From Bacillota bacterium (GTDB lineage Bacteria > Bacillota > Bacilli > Bacillales_A > Planococcaceae), in contig JAEXYZ010000072.1 in the NCBI GenBank assembly GCA_023405135.1, forward strand, positions 1 through 7,817: a DNA stretch of 7,817 nucleotides, written 5' to 3'. Positions within the stretch are counted from its first letter, which is position 1. Every line of letters starts with the position of its first letter. The notes below the pieces were generated by a model. It did no database searches, was not told the origin of the DNA, and worked only from the letters and a program-made list of their open reading frames with translations. The position numbers and the translations under genes are program-made. Positions 1 to 5,685 of the stretch are shown one piece after another.

Positions 1-33
1 GGAAAAGGGTATCATGCCCGCCACTCCAAATAA
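1..33 (+). CDS. Possible 3' end of an unidentified upstream gene
   Basis: Frame 1 reads GKGYHARHSK and then stops with TAA at 31-33, so this may be the last ten codons of a gene that begins left of the window. The only direct support is composition: bases 1-60 are 50% G+C, against about 25% at 121-180, which fits a coding-to-intergenic transition. Frame 1 reopens after the stop (codons 34-141, reading SRGVRLEKTEYVKWLTGS and onward), so a decayed longer gene is also possible. I recognise no family. Confidence is low because the peptide is too short to test. Confidence 0.2.
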   Translation, partial: GKGYHARHSK

Positions 34-122
34 AGCCGAGGTGTTCGTCTGGAAAAGACAGAGTATGTTAAGTGGCTCACTGGCTCAATTAACAAGTGGT
101 TCAATATTCGGTTGCGATATAC

Positions 123-206
123 AATTGCTATTGAATTTAATCATTAAATTGCTCCATACTTCTTCCACTCTTTTATTTTCTTTGGATAGCAATTAAATTA
201 CTCCAT
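123..206. repeat. Small inverted and direct repeats in the leader upstream of the sensor kinase
   Basis: AATTGCTAT at 123-131 is the exact reverse complement of ATAGCAATT at 186-194. In addition ATTAAATTGCTCCAT (143-157) recurs with one mismatch as ATTAAATTACTCCAT (192-206), 49 bp apart, which is nearly five helical turns. A related AATTGCTAG occurs at 222-230. These could be half-sites for a regulator of the kinase operon, or chance matches in AT-rich DNA. No clear sigma-A promoter was found between here and the kinase start at 287. Confidence 0.3.
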
Positions 207-286
207 CTAGTTTTTATAAAGAATTGCTAGAATATTTATATTCTTATAGAATTAAGAGAAAAATGAATTAAAAAGGATGTTGGCTT

Positions 287-1882
287 ATGAGGAGGGTGTC
301 GTTACAAACAAAGATTTTAGGGTTAACATTATCACTAAGCTTCTTAATAATTCTCCTATTAACATCTTACTTTGCTTATATGAATAGTAAACAGATCGTA
401 GAAGATCGAGGTAGGCTAGCTTTGGAATTATCTAAATCGATTTCTTTTATGCCTACAATTATCGAGGCTTTTGAATTGGACAATCCATCAGCTACAATCC
501 AACCAATTGTTGAGAAAATACGTGAGAAAACAGGGGCTGAATTTATTGTAGTCGGAAATAAAGATGGAATCCGTTATTCCCATCCACAACAATCTGAAAT
601 AGGAAAGAAAATGATGGGAGGAGACAACGAAAGAGCAATCAAAGCTGGTGAATATTATGTTTCAGAGGCTCGTGGTTCCCTTGGTCTTTCTATGAGAGGA
701 AAATCACCTATATTTAATAAGAACGGAGACATAATTGGTGTAGTTTCGGTTGGTTTTTTAGTAGAAGATATAGAACGTCAAATATTTAGGGATCTATCCA
801 AAGAGCTTGTTATTTCTGCCCTAGCTCTTATTGCTTCTATTATTGGTAGTTTTTTACTTGCGAAAAGTATTCGTAAAGATACATTAGGATTAGAACCTTA
901 TGAAATCGTTAATTTATATAAAGTTAAAAATGCTGTATTACATTCTGTACAGGAAGGTATTTTGTCCACTGATCAAAATGGAATAATTACTTCAATGAAT
1001 CAACGGGCAAAAACTCTACTTGGAATAGAAGGCTCGGTTCGCAATTTAGAGGTAGATGGATTATTCCCAACAAGTTATTTATATGATGTGTTGAATTCTG
1101 GAGAGCCACAATTCGATAAAGAAATGAGTTGGAAACAGAAAACAATTATTGTGAGTTGTACACCAATTTTTGATGAAAAAAGTGTCATTGGTGTAGTCGC
1201 TGTGTTTCGTGAAAAGACGGAAATCGAACAAATGATTAACAAGTTATCGGAAATGAAAACATATTCAGAAGAGTTAAGAGCACAAACTCATGAATTTACA
1301 AATAAATTATATGTACTATCTGGATTGTTGCAATTGGGTGAGTTTGAGGAAGCGATCGACATGATTCAAGGTGAAACGTCTGAGCTGGAATTTCAGAATC
1401 AGATTGTATTTGAACAAATAAAAGACACAAAAGTACAAGTCATTTTATTGGGGAAAATTGGGAAAGCATCTGAGAAGAAGATTCTATTTGAAATAGATCC
1501 TGAAAGCTACATAGAAAGACTTCCTGATCATATTAGACTGTCTCAGTTAACACTTATTCTAGGCAATATATTAGACAATGCCTTTGAGGCAGTCTCTGGC
1601 ATAGATGAACCAATTATAAAATTCTTTGCCACTGATATAGGGGAGGATATTATATTTGAAGTAAGTGATAATGGAAAAGGCATAACAGAAGAAGATTTGT
1701 CCTCTCTTTTTAATCGGGGCTTTACTTCGAAAACTGGAGAAAATCCAAGAGGTTACGGATTGTCAAACGCTGACCGTGCAGTAAAAGAAATAGGTGGCAT
1801 TATAGAAGTACAGAACGGGAAAGAAAACACTGTATTCACGGTATATCTTCCAAAGAAACTGCAAGGAGGGGAACAACAGTGA
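287..1882 (+). CDS. citS: CitA/DcuS-family sensor histidine kinase (CitS-like citrate sensor)
   Basis: This membrane kinase of 531 residues probably senses extracellular citrate or a related di/tricarboxylate and phosphorylates the regulator encoded next. A transmembrane helix lies at about residues 11-31. An extracytoplasmic PAS/Cache-like sensor follows (about 36-170), then a second helix (about 171-192), a cytoplasmic PAS domain (about 211-315) and the kinase core. The sensor has RYSHP (R96, H99) and MRGKSP (R137, K139), matching the Arg/His and Arg/Lys citrate ligands known in Klebsiella CitA. The H-box LRAQTHEFTNKL puts the phosphoacceptor at H335, as in this subfamily. ATP-binding boxes are GNILDNAFEAV (N427, N431), SDNGKGI (D461, G463, G465) and RGYGLSNA (G489, G491). 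The start is the ATG with AAAAGGAT at 271-278. The gene overlaps the regulator by 4 bp. The citrate assignment rests on these ligands plus the neighbouring CitMHS transporter. A DctS-like dicarboxylate sensor is the alternative. Confidence 0.9.
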   Translation: MRRVSLQTKILGLTLSLSFLIILLLTSYFAYMNSKQIVEDRGRLALELSKSISFMPTIIEAFELDNPSATIQPIVEKIREKTGAEFIVVGNKDGIRYSHPQQSEIGKKMMGGDNERAIKAGEYYVSEARGSLGLSMRGKSPIFNKNGDIIGVVSVGFLVEDIERQIFRDLSKELVISALALIASIIGSFLLAKSIRKDTLGLEPYEIVNLYKVKNAVLHSVQEGILSTDQNGIITSMNQRAKTLLGIEGSVRNLEVDGLFPTSYLYDVLNSGEPQFDKEMSWKQKTIIVSCTPIFDEKSVIGVVAVFREKTEIEQMINKLSEMKTYSEELRAQTHEFTNKLYVLSGLLQLGEFEEAIDMIQGETSELEFQNQIVFEQIKDTKVQVILLGKIGKASEKKILFEIDPESYIERLPDHIRLSQLTLILGNILDNAFEAVSGIDEPIIKFFATDIGEDIIFEVSDNGKGITEEDLSSLFNRGFTSKTGENPRGYGLSNADRAVKEIGGIIEVQNGKENTVFTVYLPKKLQGGEQQ

Positions 1883-2559
1883 AAATAAGAGCAGTTATAG
1901 CAGAAGATGACTTTCGTGTAGCGGCTATCCATGAAAAATTTTTAGGCAATTTTGATGGAATAGAAGTTGTTGGAAAAGCATTAAACAGCAAAGAGACAAT
2001 CGAGATATTAGAGCAAAATAAACCTGATTTGCTTCTTCTTGATGTCTATATGCCAGATCAACTTGGTACAGATTTGCTACCAGTAATTCGTGAACAATTT
2101 CCAACATTAGATATTATTATGATTACGGCAGCTACTGATAAAGAACTATTTGTAAAAGCGCTTCATTATGGTGTCGAGTATTTTTTAATAAAACCAGTGA
2201 AAATGGAACGTTTCTATCAAACTATGGAAGATTATCTAAATAAATCTCAGCTCATTCAATCAAAGGATGAAATAGATCAGGATTTTGTAGATCTTATTTT
2301 AAAAAAATCTCCTCCTTCTAATGATACGAAAGAGCCAACATTACCAAAAGGAATCGATGAAATTACATTAGTTAAAGTAAGAAGTGTACTAGAGGCAAGT
2401 AATACAAGCTTGTCGGCAGAGCAAGTAAGTGAGCAAATAGGTGCTTCAAGAATAACGGCAAGACGTTATTTGGAATATTTGATTACTGTAAAAGAATGTA
2501 AAGCTGAAGTTGTATATGGTGTTGTAGGAAGACCTGAACGAAGATATTGTAAAATTTAA
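1879..2559 (+). CDS. citT: CitT/DcuR-family response regulator
   Basis: This 226-residue DNA-binding regulator is the cognate partner of the preceding kinase. The receiver domain (about residues 1-125) has the acidic pocket AEDD (E9, D10, D11), the phosphoacceptor D55 in LLLDVYMP, the switch T83 in MITAAT and K105 in FLIKPV, so it looks fully functional. After a linker, the C-terminal part (about 160-226) holds a helix-turn-helix (LSAEQVSEQIGASRITARR) of the CitT/DcuR type, ending in GRPERRY as is typical of the family. The start is GTG at 1879-1881, inside a GTGA overlap with the kinase stop and preceded by AAGGAGGGG at 1863-1871, so the two are translationally coupled. Inference: once phosphorylated it activates the transporter promoter around 2734-2762. 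A strong terminator follows within about 55 bp, so the transporter is a separate transcription unit. Confidence 0.92.
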   Translation: MKIRAVIAEDDFRVAAIHEKFLGNFDGIEVVGKALNSKETIEILEQNKPDLLLLDVYMPDQLGTDLLPVIREQFPTLDIIMITAATDKELFVKALHYGVEYFLIKPVKMERFYQTMEDYLNKSQLIQSKDEIDQDFVDLILKKSPPSNDTKEPTLPKGIDEITLVKVRSVLEASNTSLSAEQVSEQIGASRITARRYLEYLITVKECKAEVVYGVVGRPERRYCKI

Positions 2560-2612
2560 TAGAAGTTACCTATAGGTTACGAAAAGAAGTTGACTAACAA
2601 TGATTTTGGTCT

Positions 2613-2652
2613 AAAAGTGGGCGCTCGAGATTTTGAGTCGCCCACTTTTTTG
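2613..2652 (+). terminator. Rho-independent terminator of the sensor/regulator operon
   Basis: An 11-bp perfect stem is formed by AAAAGTGGGCG (2613-2623) and CGCCCACTTTT (2639-2649). It is extended inward by CTC/GAG (2624-2626 with 2635-2637) with one bulged T, and it runs into a T-tract at 2646-2651. The flanking A-run makes it potentially active on the other strand too, but no gene lies there to use it. It separates the two-component operon from the transporter. Confidence 0.92.
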
Positions 2653-2677
2653 TTGAAAAAAATTATGATGAAATACG

Positions 2678-2709
2678 TGAACACAATGAACAAAAGTTTC
2701 TAAATGTTC
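2678..2709. promoter_or_regulatory. Candidate response-regulator operator upstream of the citrate transporter
   Basis: Two copies of TGAACA (2678-2683 and 2687-2692) are spaced 9 bp apart. The second forms an inverted pair GAACA/TGTTC with 2705-2709. They lie roughly 60-90 bp before the inferred transcription start, a usual place for activator sites, and between the operon terminator and the cre box. The repeats are visible in the sequence. That the CitT-like regulator binds them is inference. Confidence 0.35.
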
Positions 2710-2724
2710 TTAAAATACATTATT

Positions 2725-2739
2725 TTGCAATCGCTTACA
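2725..2739. promoter_or_regulatory. CcpA catabolite-responsive element (cre)
   Basis: The 15-mer TTGCAATCGCTTACA matches every position of the degenerate Bacillus cre consensus WTGNAANCGNWNNCW. It overlaps the proposed -35 hexamer at 2734-2739 of the transporter promoter, where bound CcpA would block RNA polymerase. Catabolite repression of citM by CcpA is established in B. subtilis, so the site makes biological sense. The match is direct; CcpA binding is inferred. Confidence 0.7.
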
Positions 2740-2762
2740 AATCCAATCTTCTAATTTACAAT
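2734..2762 (+). promoter_or_regulatory. Probable sigma-A promoter of the citrate transporter
   Basis: CTTACA (2734-2739, four of six matches to TTGACA) is followed after 17 bp by TACAAT (2757-2762, five of six matches to TATAAT). The weak -35 fits a promoter that needs an activator. Transcription would start near 2769-2770, giving a leader of about 50 nt before the ATG at 2822. The cre box covers the -35 and candidate activator sites lie just upstream. Confidence 0.5.
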
Positions 2763-2821
2763 ATATCTAAAGGGGAAATAGTAAATTGTTATTTCACTTT
2801 ATTCGGGGAGGAGTAATAACT

Positions 2822-4114
2822 ATGTTAGCTTTATTAGGGTTTTTAATGATTATTGTATTTATGATTTTAATTATGAGCGGGCGACTTTCTGCTATGATTG
2901 CTTTGATAATTGTACCGATTATATTTGCAATTATCGGTGGATTCAGCAGTGAAATGGGTCCTATGATGTTAGAAGGAATTAAAAGTGTAGCTCCTACAGG
3001 GATTATGATTTTATTTGCAATTCTTTATTTTGGTACTTTGATTGATGCAGGAGTGTTTGATCCTATTATTAATACAATACTTAAAATTGTAAAAGGAGAT
3101 CCAGTTAAAATCGCCATTGGTACAGCGATTTTAGCACTACTTATTTCTTTAGATGGCGATGGTACTACTACATACATGATTACAATCTCAGCAATGCTTC
3201 CACTTTATAAAAGAATTGGAATGAAACCTATTATTTTAGCGGGAATTGCTGTCTCAGCTTCTGGCGTAATGAATCTTCTTCCTTGGGGAGGACCAACAGC
3301 AAGGGTAATGACAGCGTTAAATCTTGAAATGTCTGATGTTTTCACACCTGTTATTCCTGCTATGATTGGTGGCGCTCTCTTTGTTCTACTAATGGCCTTA
3401 ATCTTAGGAAGACAAGAAAGAAAGAGAATCGGTGTAATAGAGGTTGATTATCAAGCAATGGTACAGCTTGCGGCAACAGTTGAGGATGTACATCTTAAGC
3501 GTCCAAAATTAATTATTTTCAACTATGCTTTAACGATAGTTCTTTTAATTGCACTAATTACAGAGCTATTTCCTCCAGTTGCATTGTTTATGCTTGGTTT
3601 TGCTATTGCTATAACTGTCAATTATCCAAAAATAAAAGATCAAAAAGAACGTGTAGCAAATTATGCCGACAATGCTTTATCTGTAGTTTCAATGGTATTT
3701 GCAGCAGGTATTTTTACGGGAATTCTTTCTGGAACTACAATGGTAGATGCGATGGCAAATTCTGTTATTCAGTACATTCCAGAATCTATGGGCTCGCATT
3801 TTGCCATTATAACAGCATTAATTAGCGCACCTTTTACTTTCTTTATGTCTAACGATGCCTTTTACTATGGTGTACTGCCACTACTTGCGAAGGCCGGAGC
3901 TGTCTATGGGTTAGATCCATCTTTCATTGGAAGAGCTTCTCTTTTAGGACTTCCAGTGCATCTTTTAAGCCCTCTTGTGCCATCTACTTATCTATTAGTA
4001 GGAATGGTCGGAGAAGATTTCGGGAAATTACAACGTATCTTCTTGAAATGGGCATTTGGTTCAACGATTGTCATGATTGTAGTATGCTTAATTTTAGGTA
4101 TTATACCAATATGA
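2822..4114 (+). CDS. citM: CitMHS-family metal-citrate:proton symporter
   Basis: This is a 430-residue polytopic membrane carrier of the CitMHS family, which imports citrate complexed with divalent metal (Mg-type for CitM, Ca-type for CitH in B. subtilis) with protons. The protein is almost entirely hydrophobic helices. Family landmarks are FAILYFGTLIDAGVFDPI near the N-terminus, SLDGDGTTTYMITISAMLPL (D111, D113), MNLLPWGGPTARV, a charged central loop after LGRQERKRIGVIEVD, and a C-terminal half with MVDAMANSVIQYIPESMG and MSNDAFYYG. The start is the ATG with GGAGGAG at 2807-2813, 8 nt away. An in-frame TTG at 2786 would add MLFHFIRGGVIT across that ribosome binding site and is less likely. 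It has its own promoter, cre box and terminator. Which metal-citrate complex it prefers cannot be read here, so the symbol is by similarity and neighbourhood. Confidence 0.9.
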   Translation: MLALLGFLMIIVFMILIMSGRLSAMIALIIVPIIFAIIGGFSSEMGPMMLEGIKSVAPTGIMILFAILYFGTLIDAGVFDPIINTILKIVKGDPVKIAIGTAILALLISLDGDGTTTYMITISAMLPLYKRIGMKPIILAGIAVSASGVMNLLPWGGPTARVMTALNLEMSDVFTPVIPAMIGGALFVLLMALILGRQERKRIGVIEVDYQAMVQLAATVEDVHLKRPKLIIFNYALTIVLLIALITELFPPVALFMLGFAIAITVNYPKIKDQKERVANYADNALSVVSMVFAAGIFTGILSGTTMVDAMANSVIQYIPESMGSHFAIITALISAPFTFFMSNDAFYYGVLPLLAKAGAVYGLDPSFIGRASLLGLPVHLLSPLVPSTYLLVGMVGEDFGKLQRIFLKWAFGSTIVMIVVCLILGIIPI

Positions 4115-4205
4115 TAAAATGCTATATAAATACATTCTATAATAAGGATGTACATAAGAAAGATATTATTATATAATAATATTAGAATACAAGTGATTCG
4201 AATAG

Positions 4206-4263
4206 ATAACCGTTTCCGATAGGTGCTGGTAACACTTATCATTAGGAAACGGTTATTTTTATT
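4206..4263 (+). terminator. Rho-independent terminator after the citrate transporter
   Basis: A 12-bp perfect outer stem is formed by ATAACCGTTTCC (4206-4217) and GGAAACGGTTAT (4245-4256). An inner stem of GATAGGTG (4218-4225) with CACTTATC (4233-4240) includes one G-U pair. ATTA (4241-4244) is bulged between the two. The hairpin runs into TTTTTATTT. It begins about 90 nt after the transporter stop codon. The remaining DNA from 4264 to about 4375 is AT-rich, holds no open gene, and presumably contains the oxdD promoter, which I could not identify with confidence. Confidence 0.88.
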
Positions 4264-4375
4264 TGAGTAAGCATTCTAATAATAAAGGCTGTTATGTTTA
4301 TTTAATCTTAATTAATTCGACATATTGCCCTCTTAATTTACATATGGATACTTAGAAGATATTTAGTAAGAAAGT

Positions 4376-4389
4376 AGGGGACTCATATA
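4376..4389 (+). promoter_or_regulatory. oxdD ribosome binding site followed by ATA instead of ATG
   Basis: AGGGG at 4376-4380 is followed after 6 nt (ACTCAT) by ATA at 4387-4389, which is in frame with the decarboxylase. There is no ATG, GTG, TTG or CTG codon in this frame between the TAG at 4375-4377 and the ATG at 4576. The spacing suggests that ATA occupies the original initiator position. The Shine-Dalgarno match itself is moderate. Confidence 0.5.
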
Positions 4390-5577
4390 GGAAATTCATC
4401 TAATCAACCCTTCAATGGTTCAATCCCACAACCGATAAGGAATGATGGTGCAGGATGGTGGGATTTAGGCCCTCGTGATGTTATAAGAGATTTAGAGAAC
4501 CCGGATTTACTTGTTCCACCAGTAACGGATTCGGGAACGCTTCAAAATTTAAAGTTTTCTTTCTCTGATACTTATATGCAGCTAAATAAAGGCGGTTGGT
4601 CGCGGGAAGTTACTGTAAGACAGCTTCCGATTGCAACTACACTTGCGGGAGTAAACATGGCTCTAACTCCTGGGGGCGTACGCGAGTTACATTGGCATCA
4701 ACAAGCTGAATGGGTAATCATACTTTTAGGTCGTGCACGCATTACGGCTGTTGATCAAAATGGAAGGAATATGATAGCTGATGTAGGTAAAGGAGATTTG
4801 TGGTATTTTCTTCCTGGCATTCCACACTCGATTCAAGGGCTTGAAGAAGGGTGTGAATTTTTGCTTGTATTCGATGATGGTACATTCTCAGACTTTAATA
4901 CTTTATCTATTTCAGATTGGTTTGCCCATACGCCAAAGGATGTACTTTCGGCGAATTTTGGCGTGCCGGAAAGTGCATTTTCTCAAGTTCCAAATGAGCA
5001 AGTTTACATTTTTCAAGGGAAAATTCCCGGGCCTATTGAATTTCAGCAAGTGCCTGATCCATATGGAACTGTGCCTATAAGTTTTACCCATAGATTACTA
5101 GCGCAGGAACCTCAAATTTTTCCAGGTGGGTCAGTACGTATAGTCGATTCAACAAATTTTCCTATCGCAACTCAAATTGCTGCAGCTTTAGTTGAAATTA
5201 AACCTGGTGGAATGAGAGAATTACATTGGCATCCAAACAATGATGAATGGCAATATTATATTTCAGGAACTGGTCGAATGACCGTTTTTGCTGCAGATGG
5301 TACCGCCCGAACTTTCGATTATCGAGCAGGAGATGTAGGCTATGTACCTTTTGCATTTGGACATTATATTCAAAATACTGGTGACCAAAGCTTGTGGTTT
5401 CTAGAAATGTTTAAAAGCGATCGATTTGAGGATGTTTCTTTAAATCAATGGATGGCATTGACGCCTCATGAATTGGTGAAAGAAAATTTACATGTTGGAT
5501 CGGAATTAATGAATGCTTTACGTAAAGAAAAATGGCCAGTTGTAAAGTATCCTGGATTTTCTCATTTTCCAAGATAA
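4387..5577 (+). CDS. oxdD: OxdD-like bicupin oxalate decarboxylase with non-canonical (ATA) start
   Basis: It would split oxalate to formate and CO2 using manganese. The B. subtilis homologue OxdD is a spore inner-coat protein. From the ATA at 4387 the frame gives 396 residues, the normal family length. The conserved N-terminal part (IPQPIRNDG, NPDLLVPPVTD, LKFSFSDTY) lies before the first ATG at 4576, so a start there would lose 63 residues of the fold. The first cupin has RELHWHQQAEW (R99, H102, H104, E108) and H147. The second has RELHWHPNNDEW (H280, H282, E287), H326 and E340. All match OxdC ligands with a constant offset of 7. The active-site lid reads SDFN, with D169 at the place of the OxdC proton donor Glu162 (SENS). 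No frameshift is present. Either this is a very recently silenced gene, or it is translated weakly from AUA or in truncated form from 4576. It converges on a cotA pseudogene, also a coat-gene relative. Confidence 0.82.
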   Translation: MGNSSNQPFNGSIPQPIRNDGAGWWDLGPRDVIRDLENPDLLVPPVTDSGTLQNLKFSFSDTYMQLNKGGWSREVTVRQLPIATTLAGVNMALTPGGVRELHWHQQAEWVIILLGRARITAVDQNGRNMIADVGKGDLWYFLPGIPHSIQGLEEGCEFLLVFDDGTFSDFNTLSISDWFAHTPKDVLSANFGVPESAFSQVPNEQVYIFQGKIPGPIEFQQVPDPYGTVPISFTHRLLAQEPQIFPGGSVRIVDSTNFPIATQIAAALVEIKPGGMRELHWHPNNDEWQYYISGTGRMTVFAADGTARTFDYRAGDVGYVPFAFGHYIQNTGDQSLWFLEMFKSDRFEDVSLNQWMALTPHELVKENLHVGSELMNALRKEKWPVVKYPGFSHFPR

Positions 5578-5609
5578 TTGAAGGGGAAACTTACTATATT
5601 TTAAATTAA

Positions 5610-5645
5610 AAAAACCAAGAATTCACCTTCGTGACCTTGGTTTTT
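5610..5645. terminator. Bidirectional terminator between convergent oxdD and cotA
   Basis: AAAAACCAAG (5610-5619) pairs perfectly with CTTGGTTTTT (5636-5645). An inner stem TCAC/GTGA (5623-5626 with 5631-5634) closes a CTTC loop. Ts on the right and an A-run on the left (5608-5614) give each strand a hairpin followed by U's, so it can serve oxdD on the + strand and the oxidase gene on the - strand. Confidence 0.85.
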
Positions 5646-5685
5646 CTTATGAATCTTTTTTCAAGAATTAGCCCTTCATACGTTC

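Noticed and set aside
14..196. 60-codon open frame at the left edge on the + strand
   Set aside because: No convincing ribosome binding site, no recognisable motif, and it runs into AT-rich repeat DNA with a composition change inside it. More likely chance.
224..250. TTGCTA / TATAGA as a promoter for the kinase operon
   Set aside because: The spacer is only 15 bp and both hexamers are poor. AT-rich DNA offers several equally weak alternatives.
1925..2107. Open frame on the - strand inside the response regulator
   Set aside because: It lies wholly within a well-supported gene on the other strand and has no recognisable features.
2786..2821. Upstream TTG start for the citrate transporter
   Set aside because: It would place the start before a strong GGAGGAG that is ideally spaced from the ATG at 2822. 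The family begins at MLALLGFLM.
3988..4242. 84-codon open frame on the - strand over the transporter end and terminator
   Set aside because: It spans the end of a real gene and a terminator hairpin, and its composition is a shadow of both.
4341..4349. CATATGGAT as a sigma-K or sigma-E -10 element for oxdD
   Set aside because: The last positions do not fit CATANNNTA, and the nearest AC (4320-4321) is 19 bp away rather than 16-17. Suggestive only.
4841..5080. 79-codon + strand open frame inside oxdD
   Set aside because: It is an alternative frame of a well-supported gene, with no motif or ribosome binding site.
4576..5577. oxdD starting at the internal ATG as a genuine short gene
   Set aside because: This ATG sits within the conserved FSFSDTYMQLNKGGW stretch with no ribosome binding site in front of it, and the homologous coding sequence continues upstream in frame to 4387.
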